A stretch of DNA of 64,000 nucleotides, from positions 1 through 64,000 of the forward strand of contig CANOBT010000011.1 of assembly GCA_947564305.1 (NCBI GenBank), in the 5' to 3' direction. This DNA is from an uncultured Lachnospiraceae bacterium. GTDB lineage: Bacteria > Bacillota_A > Clostridia > Lachnospirales > Lachnospiraceae. Positions 1-8,360 of the stretch are shown here, piece after piece (within the stretch, counting starts at the first letter, position 1; every line of letters starts with the position of its first letter). The position numbers and the translations under genes are program-made. Under the pieces are notes generated by a model, which did no database searches, was not told where the DNA came from, and was given only the letters and a program-made list of their open reading frames with translations.

Positions 1-32
1 AAAGGATGGTTTCAGCAAAAGCAAAAACAAAT

Positions 33-1241
33 TTAAAAGTTGTAAAGTGGTGTTAATGTAATATAATTTCTAGAATCCCCATCCAGTCTGATGGTATCTG
101 TTCTCTGTTCCGAGCCATTACTGGTTGCTTTTAAGGAAGTCTTTGACAGGCTCAAATACGGGTCTGGAGGCGCAGGTTTGTCTGCCAGATAATTGATCCA
201 TCCAAGCACTCCGCAAGCTTCCAGATCTGCCATGGTGCAGCCCTCAAAGCCGTCAATCCCGCAATAGAAATAGCTGGCAGCGATATGGGTAAACACATAT
301 TTCAGTTCATCTCCAAACTGGGGCATAAACTGATCTGTCAAATCTCCTGCGCCACCATATCCATAATAAAGCGTTTTCTGCAGGTTGGGATTGCTCTCCA
401 GAACATAGGACGCATAACCTCCCGTGGCCGGTGTCCCTTTCTTAGATTCCAGACAATAAGCAATTCTTCCATTCACTGTAAAAATGTTCGTGGAGTAATT
501 TCCTAAATTGGTGGGATAAAAGACCTCCTGTCCTGTAACCAGGGATGCATTTCCCGTGGTCGCCCTTGCCATCATTCTGCTGCTCATCCTTGTATCCAGG
601 GAAAACAGCAGCAGACCTCCATCCTCTGCAATCTGCTCCGCATCATCCCGGATATCTTCTGCCTGCTCCATGTCCTCAATGACCGTCTCCATCTCCGATA
701 CAGTCATGCATTCTTGGATAGGCATCTCTGAGTCAGGCTCGGCTTCCCCCTCTTCGGATTCGGACTCCTGGGGTTGGTTCTCTCCTTCAGACAGCCCGGT
801 ATCGCCAGACTGTGAGATATCCGATTTTTCCTTTACAATGATGTTCCGGCTGATATGGTAAGACGGATTGCCACTGACTGGTTCTACAAAGTAGATTGCT
901 TTATATATATCTGTCTGATTCACATTGAAGTCCTGGCCGGACTGGTTCTTCGCCTCATGGAATCTGACCGTCACTTTTTCTTCCGGGATATCCATACCAG
1001 AGAAATCCTGCTGTACATCAAAACCGCTTCCTACTTCCACTTCATAGTCTCCTGCCGTTACAATCTCATCCTCTGCCAGTTCCGACTGCACTTTTTCCAG
1101 CGTCGGATACTCGGCTTCATATGCCGTTGTCTCCGATTCCTCCGCAAAAGTCACGGCCGGCTGAATCAGCGCTGATAAGATTGTGACTGCGGCAAGCAGA
1201 CCTGAGATTATTCTTTTACTTTTTTTATTTGTCAAACGCAT
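33..1241 (-). pseudogene. Truncated SpaA/thioester-type surface protein (N-terminal half)
   Basis: N-terminal half of a sortase-type surface protein closely related in layout to the adhesin at 15532-18177. I start it at the ATG at 1241 because GAGAGG lies just upstream. It has a signal peptide (basic residues, then a hydrophobic run ending near VTFAEES), an acidic Glu/Ser-rich linker, then a domain with AYCLES, TLYYGYGG and VFTHIAASYFY that matches AYCVPT, ALYYGYDG and VYTHIAVNYAY in the larger protein. The reading frame stops right after LDGDSR, where the larger protein continues into Cna-B repeats and a sorting signal. No repeats or anchor are left, so a secreted but unanchored stub is the most it can make. 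I infer a decayed paralogue. It could also be one half of a gene interrupted further left. Confidence 0.7.
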
Positions 1242-1287
1242 TACCTCTCTTTCATCTTTAAACATATATATTTTTCATGGCACAGCA

Positions 1288-1320
1288 AAAGCCACAGACT
1301 GTTTCCCAATCTGTGGCTTT
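1288..1320 (-). terminator. Hairpin terminator after the YaiI-family gene
   Basis: An 11-bp perfect stem (AAAGCCACAGA / TCTGTGGCTTT) with an 11-nt loop lies 9 bp past the stop of the gene at 1329-1778. The minus strand then reads a short T run. It may act in both directions. Confidence 0.65.
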
Positions 1321-1328
1321 CAGAATCT

Positions 1329-1778
1329 TTATTCACTTTTTATTTTTCGAATCAACCGCTCCAAGGATTCCATAAATTGTTTATCATCCTCCGAAGTCCG
1401 CTTGGCCGTTTTTTTGAAATGATGCTTCGATTTCGACCGCCTTGCTTTCTTGCTGAGATGCCGCTCTATCAGCATTTGGTCAATGTTCTCATTGGTATAC
1501 CATTTCCCATTTTGGTGGATGCCATAAGCTCCCTTCCCCAGAATCATGGCAGCAACACCATAGTCCTGGGTGACCACCAGATCGCCTTTCTCACAGATTC
1601 CAACCAACGCAAAATCCACTGCGTCTGTCCCTGCCCCGATCACTTTTACCTCACTGTAGTCTGAGCTCAGTACATGGTTCGTATCGCACAGCAAAATCAC
1701 CGGAATCTCATATTTTTCCGCCATCCGTTCTATAATAGCTACCACCGGGCAGGCGTCGGCGTCTACCAGAATCTTCAT
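1329..1778 (-). CDS. YaiI/YqxD family protein (UPF0178, DUF188)
   Basis: 149 residues, the usual length for the UPF0178/DUF188 family, which has a PIN-like nuclease fold and no settled function. The family hallmark MKILVDADACPV is at the N-terminus, and an Asp-containing core (VVTQDYGVAA) follows. The C-terminus is rich in Lys and Arg (HLSKKARRSKSKHHFKK), consistent with nucleic-acid contact. It overlaps the stop of the upstream 77-residue gene by an ATGA, so the two are probably translationally coupled. Family membership is clear from sequence. Any role in RNA or DNA metabolism is inference. Confidence 0.88.
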   Translation of the reverse strand: MKILVDADACPVVAIIERMAEKYEIPVILLCDTNHVLSSDYSEVKVIGAGTDAVDFALVGICEKGDLVVTQDYGVAAMILGKGAYGIHQNGKWYTNENIDQMLIERHLSKKARRSKSKHHFKKTAKRTSEDDKQFMESLERLIRKIKSE

Positions 1779-2008
1779 GCTTTTCCCTGCTTTCCGGCAT
1801 CTGTCTTTTTCTTCTGTCTCCGCTGCCTGTCCCCATACATTTCATGAATCCAATCCTTCACAGGCAGTTTCCACTGCTCCTTCGGGTTCGGAATGTTTTT
1901 AATGAGACTCTTGGGGTTCAGTCCCATTTCCTTCGCCATGCGGATATCCTGTTCATTCAGCCTGCATTTTTTCTTGGCCTCTGCCCATAACTCCGGTTTA
2001 TATGCCAT
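1775..2008 (-). CDS. Small conserved hypothetical protein, coupled to YaiI-family gene
   Basis: 77 residues, charged, with an acidic and aromatic start (MAYKPELWAEAKKK), a middle KSLIKNIPNPKEQWK and a very basic tail (RQRRQKKKTDAGKQGKA). I do not recognise a named domain. There is no signal peptide or membrane segment. It starts 20 bp after the MBL-fold gene and ends in an ATGA overlap with the YaiI-family gene, so the three genes at 1329-2727 look like one operon. The basic tail suggests RNA or ribosome binding, but that is only a guess. Confidence 0.7.
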   Translation of the reverse strand: MAYKPELWAEAKKKCRLNEQDIRMAKEMGLNPKSLIKNIPNPKEQWKLPVKDWIHEMYGDRQRRQKKKTDAGKQGKA

Positions 2009-2028
2009 TTTTCACAATCTCCCATCTT

Positions 2029-2727
2029 TCATTCAAAATGATACAAAAAACCGACTGCATCGCAGGTATATTTCTTACACGGCATCGGCCAGGGCGGTTC
2101 CTGCTCCGCCAACTTTCCCGCAAGCAGTTCTTTCGCTCCTTGTTGGATTTTCGGAATGATATCCGGCGTTAACGGATAACTTCCATGAGACGGCCAGATT
2201 GTGTCAAATGCTTCTGCCATAGCCGCCATTTTTTCCAGACTGCACTGAAATGCCTGCATATTCCGCCCGACTCCGAACAGAAAGATATCCCCATCCTGAA
2301 TCGTATCCCCGGAAATGAGCATACGTTTCTGCCGTTCCAGAAGCATGATGCTTCCTGGTGTATGGCCTGGTGTCAGAATCACTTCAAATCTCCAATGTCC
2401 CAGGTCAATGATATCCCCTTCCCACAAGGGACGAACATCCTCCATGCTGCAGCCCTCCGGCAGCATATTTTTATAATGCTCCATTTCTGCCGGATGCATA
2501 GAGACCGGTTTGAAATCCCGATTGCAGCCTGTATGATCTTTGTCTGTATGGGTGTTTATTAAGAATACCGGTAAACCTGTCAATTCTTCCGTGATCTTCC
2601 GGATATCCAATGTACCAAATCCTGTATCGACCAGCATCGCCTTTTCGTTTCCCTCAAATAAAAACGAACGGACACCATTTTCTTCTATGATCCAAAAATG
2701 CTCGGATACTTTTGTTACATGCTCCAT
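2029..2727 (-). CDS. MBL-fold metallo-hydrolase
   Basis: 232 residues with the metallo-beta-lactamase fold signature: VDTGFG, then the metal-binding HxHxDH-type motif THTDKDHTG near residue 60, TPGHTPGSIMLL with the third metal His, and ISGDTIQDGD. The late WPSHGSYPL supplies the last His. These residues would bind two metal ions and activate water. Substrate cannot be read from sequence; the family includes glyoxalase II-like thioesterases and lactonases. The start at 2727 has GAGGTG upstream. It is first in a three-gene operon. The 129 bp before it hold no gene and I see no clear promoter in them. Confidence 0.88.
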   Translation of the reverse strand: MEHVTKVSEHFWIIEENGVRSFLFEGNEKAMLVDTGFGTLDIRKITEELTGLPVFLINTHTDKDHTGCNRDFKPVSMHPAEMEHYKNMLPEGCSMEDVRPLWEGDIIDLGHWRFEVILTPGHTPGSIMLLERQKRMLISGDTIQDGDIFLFGVGRNMQAFQCSLEKMAAMAEAFDTIWPSHGSYPLTPDIIPKIQQGAKELLAGKLAEQEPPWPMPCKKYTCDAVGFLYHFE

Positions 2728-2856
2728 GTTCCACCTCTATAAACTGCTGTTATTTTCTGCCAATCTGTTTTTCTTTATCATAACACCATTTTATAAAGCC
2801 GACAATTCTATTTGTGGAAAAGAGTTCTCCTTTTTCTATATGTCTTATATTTATTT

Positions 2857-3888
2857 CTAACGTTCCGGCTGTTTCTTCGCTTTTCCACCTTTCTGCTTCT
2901 GTGCCTTTTCTGTAGGTGTTTCTGAACTTGGTGCTTTCGGACTTGACGCTTCTGGACTTGGTGCTTCCTGTGGCCATCCTTCCCCCTTTACACCTTCGGA
3001 TACCGCAAATTCATCCACCGAAAACTCCTGCTCCGGCTGTCCTAAGTTGCGGTCGATATGCCGGGAGACCGTATAAACTGCGTTTTTTACATTTCCGATA
3101 AACGCTCGAAGCTCCTGTGGGTCTTTCTTCCCATACTCCAGCCTCTCACATACTTTATCAAACTGGAACCCGGAATTATTCACCCCATATCTTTGTGCCA
3201 GCACATAAGCGGCGCAGAATGCCTGGGCAGATACGGAGGTTCGGTTATAAGTACCGTCGTGGGAATCCATGGCGGCACATGCCATTTCCCGGTTAATAGC
3301 ATGGAACGTCACTTCCTCGCTCATCCCATTGCGGGCAAAGATTGTACGCTGTCTTGGGATGTACTGTGCCTGCACCTTCTCCGGCAGTTGATCCCCAATG
3401 GTAACCTTCGGCTCCGGTTTGTTTAAAAGAGCACCCAGCAGCACCTGGATAGGCTTCGGCTCCGTTGGTTCCGGCGGCTTCGTGCGGATCTGGCTGATGT
3501 CATAGGCTTTTGTAATCACATATCCTTGTCGGATTTCTCCATCCTTCTCATAGTTCTGGTCCGCAATAAATGTATAACCATGCACGCCTGGACGCAAGGT
3601 TTTATGTTCCTTTTTCCACCCATCAAAAGTTTTAACCTGCCGAATCTCCGGATTCTGCCCATACAGGAGTAACAGATTGGCCGCTTTCTGCGGTTTGCAC
3701 TGTGCCATAAAATTTAAGAATCCCTTCAACGCTTCTTCGCTCTGAAAGACTTCCTGGGCTTTAGAATCCACTTCGCCCCAGACTTCCTCCCGCTGCTGTT
3801 TCTTTAATGCAGCATATTCCTCCTTCGATAGCTGTTCCGGCTTTACCTGGTTTTCCTCTCCGTTCTGTAAATACTGTGATAAATCCAT
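2857..3888 (-). CDS. ArdC-like anti-restriction protein, degenerate peptidase region
   Basis: 343 residues from the ATG at 3888, chosen because GGAAGGTGAGGCA precedes it. Residues about 50-130 match the ArdC N-terminal ssDNA-binding domain: LKGFLNFMAQ, NLLLLYGQNP, TFDGWKK, RPGVHGYTFIA. In related element proteins a zincin peptidase with HExxH follows. Here the corresponding stretch reads HAINREMACAAMD, followed by FCAAYVLAQRYGVNN, so the metal-binding Glu and second His are absent. The tail is Pro/Ser/Lys rich with a short repeated SPEAPS-like motif. It starts 5 bp after the PcfB gene, so it belongs to the ICE operon. Likely role: protecting the entering single strand from host defence. Catalysis is doubtful. 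Confidence 0.65.
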   Translation of the reverse strand: MDLSQYLQNGEENQVKPEQLSKEEYAALKKQQREEVWGEVDSKAQEVFQSEEALKGFLNFMAQCKPQKAANLLLLYGQNPEIRQVKTFDGWKKEHKTLRPGVHGYTFIADQNYEKDGEIRQGYVITKAYDISQIRTKPPEPTEPKPIQVLLGALLNKPEPKVTIGDQLPEKVQAQYIPRQRTIFARNGMSEEVTFHAINREMACAAMDSHDGTYNRTSVSAQAFCAAYVLAQRYGVNNSGFQFDKVCERLEYGKKDPQELRAFIGNVKNAVYTVSRHIDRNLGQPEQEFSVDEFAVSEGVKGEGWPQEAPSPEASSPKAPSSETPTEKAQKQKGGKAKKQPER

Positions 3889-3892
3889 TGCC

Positions 3893-4723
3893 TCACCTTC
3901 CTTTCTCTTTCCCCTTAATCTTCTTCCTGACCCGACGCTTTCCACGACTCCGTTCTTTCTGGTTCCGCTTCCTTCCGGCCTCCTTCTCCTTTTTAATCTG
4001 GTTTAATTCCTTCCGAACAGACGGTTTCTTATTCCGCTCCCCCTGCCCGGTAGAAATATCTCTGCTGCGCAAGGAAGGTTCGGACAGACTCTTTCCCTCT
4101 TGCGCCTGGGTAAAATTTTCCGGTTCCATTTCATCCATCCCCGGTAGTTCCCCCACATTGAAGTCATCCTCAAAATCACTGAGTTCGAACCAAATCTCTC
4201 CCTCCGGCATTTCCACGGTTTCTGTCCTTACCTGAAAATCCTGTTCCGGGCGGAATGCGTTTTCGGTCTCCTGGGATTTTCCGACTGAATGGATTCCTTC
4301 CGCTTCTCTCACGTTTTCCTGAACAGCTTCCCCATTCTCGGATCTTAAGAAGTCCAGGTTCATCTGGTCCATCACCCGGTTGACCTTCGCTGCGTCATCC
4401 GCAAATACCATCAGTTCGCACAGCTTTGGATGTTTCCTGTCCCGGATGACCACATAGGGCAGACCGCGTTTCTTTCCTTCCTTCGCAAACTCATGGATAC
4501 GGTTTGACGGGATGGTGAAAAATTTCAGCGGCCTGTTTTCTCTCAGCATCCGGGACATGGATATTTTTCCATAACTCTTCTGGTTATTCCGCATGACTGC
4601 CGCAAGGAATACCGCAAGGTTCTTCGCCATCGTTCCAGACAGCCGCAGCCCATGGTCGATCCCTTCTAAAGAATAACGGACGACCTGGTCAGCCGCCTCA
4701 CCTCCAAAGTTCATATCGCTCAT
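3893..4723 (-). CDS. PcfB family conjugation protein (DUF3801)
   Basis: 276 residues. The first 125 or so match the PcfB/DUF3801 family of Gram-positive conjugative elements: GEAADQVVRYSLEGID, AVFLAAVMRNNQKSYGK, LKFFTIPSNRIHEFAKEGKK and YVVIRDRKHPKLCELMVFA. PcfB is a relaxosome accessory factor that helps pass the relaxase complex to the coupling protein. The middle is an acidic linker and the last 50 residues are strongly basic (KKEKEAGRKRNQKER). It sits in the usual order downstream of relaxase. The coupling protein (VirD4/PcfC) that normally follows is not found between here and base 1. Confidence 0.8.
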   Translation of the reverse strand: MSDMNFGGEAADQVVRYSLEGIDHGLRLSGTMAKNLAVFLAAVMRNNQKSYGKISMSRMLRENRPLKFFTIPSNRIHEFAKEGKKRGLPYVVIRDRKHPKLCELMVFADDAAKVNRVMDQMNLDFLRSENGEAVQENVREAEGIHSVGKSQETENAFRPEQDFQVRTETVEMPEGEIWFELSDFEDDFNVGELPGMDEMEPENFTQAQEGKSLSEPSLRSRDISTGQGERNKKPSVRKELNQIKKEKEAGRKRNQKERSRGKRRVRKKIKGKEKGR

Positions 4724-4753
4724 TCTCCTTCCCTTTTATATAATTCTTGAAGA

Positions 4754-4807
4754 GACGCAAAACAATTCTTACTTCTGACTCATATAAACCGCAATCTATT
4801 TTGCGTC
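4754..4807. repeat. Inverted repeat upstream of the PcfB gene
   Basis: GACGCAAAA (4754-4762) and TTTTGCGTC (4799-4807) form a perfect 9-bp inverted repeat around a 36-nt loop, just upstream of the PcfB gene and inside the otherwise empty 4724-4865 stretch. It could be an operator, an mRNA structure or part of a processing site. Nothing distinguishes these. Confidence 0.45.
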
Positions 4808-4865
4808 AATTCCTTTTTGAAATATCTGCCATTCACATGTTCTGTTTAGAAAATACAGGAACAGG

Positions 4866-5981
4866 TCAGCGTTGCAACGCTCTCTGTTTTTCTGCTTGCT
4901 TCCCTGCGTTCGGCTGTAGCTCCTGTGGGGTCTGGCCGGAAAGCGGGCGGATAAACTCCATCCTGCCTGCCGCCTGGATTGCCTGCCGGTTCAGCAGTCT
5001 CTGCCATACCCCAGCCTTGGGTGCCCACCGGAATCCATTGGCTTTGAGCTGAGCACGATGTTCATCGGAAGGCTTTTCTTCAAACACAAGCTGCAGCCTT
5101 CCCACATCCTGATTCACCACTGCTTTTCCTCCATCAAATTCCCATCCGCAGAAGCCAACTTCCGCATTCTGTTTCAATTCTCCAATGCGTTTCTTTAACC
5201 GCCGAATCTCTGCACCGTTGTTCGTGAGCATATAAGAGGGAAACGGTTTCGGCTCCGGATACCAGGAGCGTTCCATCGAATCCTTGACTCTCTGGATTCG
5301 TTCCCCATCCAACAGGGGACATCCATCCAGGGTTTTATTCTTACGATAGAATGCGTTGACATCCTTCATCAGCTTCTGGGAGTTCTCCAGCCGTTCCAGC
5401 TTCTGCTCCAACTGCTCAATGGCCTGGGGATGATCCGAACGGATACCGCCCATGCCCGTCCCCCTGAGCTTGTCCAGGATTCCCTGCACCTGCTTCCATT
5501 CCTCCATGTTATTATCTCTTGCAGCATTCTGTTTTTCCTTTTTTCTCGTTGGAAAATTTGCCGGACCTGCCACCATCACCGACGGCACACGAGCGTCAAT
5601 CTCATATCCTTTATTCATGTTATCTGCCAGTTTTCGGGCATAAGCATCTACCAATCTATCTATCTTTTCATGGTAAATGGGGTCTGCTCTCTCTTTCTGC
5701 TGTTCCGCAATCTTCACAGCCTGGTCTACACAATGCCGGTATTCTTTTGTGGCGCTGCCGGGTTGATAATCAAAGAAACTGTTCATCTCTTTTGCCCTGC
5801 GTGCCAGTTCTTCATTGATGGGATAATACGTGACCGGAATTCCTATATAACCTGCCTTCTCCCCCTCTTTTTCAGAATCTGAAATCAGCGCAACTGTGGA
5901 CTCCATTTGTTCTTCCATTGAAACTTTTCCCTCTTCTGCATCATCTATCTGCAGCGTGTCTGCCTGATTTATTTCTGCCAT
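4866..5981 (-). CDS. ICE accessory protein of unknown function
   Basis: 371 residues, mostly helical and charged. An N-terminal acidic stretch is followed by PVTYYPINEELARRAKEMNSF, a coiled-coil-like segment around residues 160-205 (IEQLEQKLERLENSQKLMKD), and a C-terminal module with GFCGWEFDGGKAVVNQDVGR and LKANGFRWAPKAGVWQRLL. The last motif, a Gly-Phe-x-Trp-x-Pro run ending in Trp-Gln-Arg, recurs in many Firmicutes mobile-element proteins of unknown function. It overlaps the end of the relaxase gene by 13 bp and has a strong GGAGG site. A role in DNA processing or host take-over is plausible from position only. Confidence 0.6.
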   Translation of the reverse strand: MAEINQADTLQIDDAEEGKVSMEEQMESTVALISDSEKEGEKAGYIGIPVTYYPINEELARRAKEMNSFFDYQPGSATKEYRHCVDQAVKIAEQQKERADPIYHEKIDRLVDAYARKLADNMNKGYEIDARVPSVMVAGPANFPTRKKEKQNAARDNNMEEWKQVQGILDKLRGTGMGGIRSDHPQAIEQLEQKLERLENSQKLMKDVNAFYRKNKTLDGCPLLDGERIQRVKDSMERSWYPEPKPFPSYMLTNNGAEIRRLKKRIGELKQNAEVGFCGWEFDGGKAVVNQDVGRLQLVFEEKPSDEHRAQLKANGFRWAPKAGVWQRLLNRQAIQAAGRMEFIRPLSGQTPQELQPNAGKQAEKQRALQR

Positions 5982-7282
5982 TTGACGTCCTCCTTTCCTT
6001 CTGGTTTTTGATTTTCTTTCCGCTGATTCTGCTGCTCCGCCTGACGCATCCGTTCCTCCATCTCCTTGGAATGCTTTTCAATTTCTACAGACATTCTGAT
6101 TTCCTTCCGAAGTTTCTGAAGCTGCTCTTTGATCTCCCCGATCCGTGGAGAATCCGGCTGTGTCCGGTACAGCCTTCTGCGCTCCTTTAAAAGAGACACG
6201 CTCTCTTCCTCTCTGGCCGCACGGAACGGAACCATCTGCTCCCTGGTTGTAATCTCATGTTTTTGCAGAAACTCCATCTGCGTAATCCTACGGTCTAACT
6301 GCCGGATGTCCTCACGTACCAAATAGGAAACTCTGGGTGGACGCTTTTTCAGCACCCCCATCTGATAAAGATAAGAATAATATAATGCCTGCAGTCCAGT
6401 CAGCTTTTTCCGGGGTGAACCCTTTTTTCCGCTCTGACTTTGATTCCATGCTTTCTCGTCTGACCAGATGCGTTTTTTTCGCTTCGGCTTTAGAATCCAT
6501 TCTCGGATCGCTGTCTCCGTATAATTTTTTCCCAGACTTTTCAGGCGTACATACCGCTCCATCCCTGGAGCCTTTAATGCGGGATATTTTTGGTTCAGTT
6601 TCCACACATATCCCCTCTGCTCCATCTGCATCAGAAACTGTTTCCAGGTAAAGCTCTCCTGTACCGCCTCTCGGATATCCATTCGAATAGCAGTCCTCCA
6701 GGTAGGCTTTCCGTCTCTTTCTGCCTGCCATTGTGAATAGGATTTTCCTTTGCCACCGCTTTCCGGTATCACAGACAGACCGTATTTTACACAGATTGCG
6801 TCAGATAATTTACGGATTTCTTCATAATAACTCTTTGCGCTGCTGTGGTATTTCCTGCCATCTTCCAAGCTGACAGAATTGAAGACGATATGATTATGAC
6901 AATGGCAAGTATTCAGATGTGTGGTAATCACTGCCTCGAACTTACCCTTAAGAAGTTCGTCTGCCAGCTCCTGCCCGATCAGGTGCGCCAATTCCGGTGT
7001 CACCTCTCCCTCCGCAAAACTCTGAATGAGGTGATATCCCTGTACGCCTCCCATCTTATGGAATCGCTTCTTAGTGGCCACCATATCCACAAAAGCGGAA
7101 TCACAGGTACATCCGATGGCATCCTCAAAAACTGCCTGCTCGGTTTTCTCTCGGTTCATGGCATAGGCGACCGCTTCTTCCAGGGAACTGGCTTGTGTTC
7201 TTTTCGAGGTTTTCCTTTCATCTTTAATATAGGCGATGGAAGAATCCAGGCGGTGGACGGGAATGATACTGGTATACGCCAA
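5969..7282 (-). CDS. Relaxase/mobilization nuclease (MobA/VirD2 type)
   Basis: 437 residues. The N-terminal relaxase domain shows the three-histidine metal site THLNTCHCHNHIVFNSV at about residues 117-133, with the likely catalytic Tyr in the first 20 residues (MAYTSI or SIAYIKD). It would nick oriT, stay bound to the 5-prime end and pilot the strand. The C-terminal half is basic and helical (KEQLQKLRKEIRMSVEIEK). The start is a TTG at 7282, six bases past the MobC stop, with AAAGAG upstream; no ATG near the start fits. It follows MobC and precedes PcfB, the classical relaxosome order. MOBP-like class is my inference. Confidence 0.9.
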   Translation of the reverse strand: MAYTSIIPVHRLDSSIAYIKDERKTSKRTQASSLEEAVAYAMNREKTEQAVFEDAIGCTCDSAFVDMVATKKRFHKMGGVQGYHLIQSFAEGEVTPELAHLIGQELADELLKGKFEAVITTHLNTCHCHNHIVFNSVSLEDGRKYHSSAKSYYEEIRKLSDAICVKYGLSVIPESGGKGKSYSQWQAERDGKPTWRTAIRMDIREAVQESFTWKQFLMQMEQRGYVWKLNQKYPALKAPGMERYVRLKSLGKNYTETAIREWILKPKRKKRIWSDEKAWNQSQSGKKGSPRKKLTGLQALYYSYLYQMGVLKKRPPRVSYLVREDIRQLDRRITQMEFLQKHEITTREQMVPFRAAREEESVSLLKERRRLYRTQPDSPRIGEIKEQLQKLRKEIRMSVEIEKHSKEMEERMRQAEQQNQRKENQKPEGKEDVKWQK

Positions 7283-7288
7283 GCTCTT

Positions 7289-7597
7289 TCACCATTCCTC
7301 TTTTACAAGCTGCCAGGTCTCTCTGGATATCCGGAGCATTTCCCGGAGGCTCTCCTGACTGGCCGAACCGGAAGCATTCGCTACATGGGCAAGCTGATTA
7401 GCATTATTACATAAGCCTGCGATCTTACGAAGCAGATCTGCGTGATGCTCACAGGGCTTGGCATGGACTTCCCCGCCCATAATCAGCGTGCGCAGATATT
7501 CCTCACGCGCAAGCCCGCTCTTTTTTACCTGTTCCTCCAGATACCGCAGTTCCTTGGCATTGAGCCGGACGGGTATCACATGGTTCCGTTTTCTCAT
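7289..7597 (-). CDS. MobC-like relaxosome accessory protein
   Basis: 102 residues from the ATG at 7597 (GGAAGAACG upstream). The N-terminus IPVRLNAKELRYLEEQVKKSG looks like a ribbon-helix-helix DNA-binding domain. The centre LLRKIAGLCNNANQLAHVANASG is the conserved MobC core found beside Gram-positive MOBP relaxases. MobC proteins bind oriT and widen melting at nic. It lies 6 bp before the relaxase start, so co-translation is likely. Confidence 0.87.
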   Translation of the reverse strand: MRKRNHVIPVRLNAKELRYLEEQVKKSGLAREEYLRTLIMGGEVHAKPCEHHADLLRKIAGLCNNANQLAHVANASGSASQESLREMLRISRETWQLVKEEW

Positions 7598-7641
7598 CGT
7601 TCTTCCTTTCTCCTTTGTGTGAATTTTTTCTTCCACCATTT

Positions 7642-7725
7642 TTATCCCCGTCTTCTTTTCCAGATCATGCCTCCTGCCAGTATTGCCAGAACCATGATTT
7701 CCACAATATATTTTTTCTTCATCAT
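7642..7725 (-). CDS. 27-residue single-pass membrane peptide
   Basis: A small open frame starting ATGATG right after an AAGGAGGTG ribosome site, with an ATGA overlap to the stop of the upstream gene. The peptide is MMKKKYIVEIMVLAILAGGM followed by IWKRRRG: Lys, about 15 hydrophobic residues, then a basic end, which is a typical small membrane protein. No family is recognised. It would normally be missed because of its size. Strong ribosome site and coupling argue that it is translated. Its neighbours (a membrane protein and MobC) suggest a membrane link to the mobilization machinery, which is inference. Confidence 0.55.
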   Translation of the reverse strand: MMKKKYIVEIMVLAILAGGMIWKRRRG

Positions 7726-8117
7726 GCAGCACCTCCTTTCCTTTTTTCCACATGCATTTTCAGCGGCATATAGACGACCTCATTTTTTGCCATCGTTTTG
7801 GCGAACTCCCACAGCGCCCATTCTTTCCCATCAATCCTGGCATGCAGGTCATCCAGGTAATGACAGATGCAAAATTTCCGCTCCCCCTTATTGGTGATTA
7901 ACTGAATGGAATCTCCATCCTCAATGTAGAACAGGCTGTGGTTGAACCGGTCCACAAACCGGATCACCTTCTTACCCTCGGAGTCCCGCTTTTTCCACTC
8001 CGACTCCATCCTGGCACGTTCCATCATCTGGTCGCCCCGCCCTCCCGCAATGACGATACAGGTCATAAACACACCGATCACTCCGCCAAACATGATACCG
8101 CTTAATAACCATCCCAT
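7722..8117 (-). CDS. DUF3789-like small membrane protein with C-terminal soluble domain
   Basis: 131 residues from the ATG at 8117, preferred because AGGAGAGGAAG lies before it (an upstream ATG at 8153 lacks a site). The N-terminus WLLSGIMFGGVIGVFMTCIV is a Gly-rich transmembrane segment resembling DUF3789 proteins of Clostridia elements. Residues after 45 form a soluble part with VIRFVDRFNHSLFYIEDGD and CICHYLDDLHARIDGKEW, which I cannot name. The last bases overlap the 27-residue membrane peptide. It is the first gene of the mobilization cluster after the putative oriT. Confidence 0.6.
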   Translation of the reverse strand: MGWLLSGIMFGGVIGVFMTCIVIAGGRGDQMMERARMESEWKKRDSEGKKVIRFVDRFNHSLFYIEDGDSIQLITNKGERKFCICHYLDDLHARIDGKEWALWEFAKTMAKNEVVYMPLKMHVEKRKGGAA

Positions 8118-8259
8118 AAATTTCTTCCTCTCCTTTTTCACTTCTGAATCCATTTTTTAACATGCATGTAGTATTTCATTTATATTTTTTTGCTTCTAAA
8201 TTTTTTTCTGTCTCCAAGACAGTCCTTCCAATCTCTGCTCCGGGGGCTTGGGGTTCTCC

Positions 8260-8305
8260 CTAAAGGTGCGTTTGTGACATCCAAACGCTATGCTTGCGCA
8301 ACCTT
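8260..8305. other. Candidate origin of transfer (oriT)
   Basis: In the 243-bp gap ahead of the mobilization genes, GCGTTTG (8268-8274) and CAAACGC (8282-8288) form a perfect 7-bp inverted repeat around TGACATC. They are followed six bases on by the palindrome TTGCGCAA (8294-8301). An inverted repeat next to a short conserved core, just upstream of mobC and relaxase, is the usual oriT layout. No nic site can be proved by eye. The rest of 8118-8360 is AT-rich and has no gene. Confidence 0.45.
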
Positions 8306-8360
8306 TACCTCCCTTTTCTTCGCACCCTGCCCGGAAGATTCGAGTCTGTATTCTTCCATC

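Noticed and set aside
1775..2727. MBL-fold, unknown and YaiI genes as ICE core functions
   Set aside because: None belongs to a known conjugation family; they look like cargo or host genes.
8150..8360. Small RNA gene in the oriT region
   Set aside because: Only short inverted repeats are visible; no promoter-terminator pair supports a transcript.
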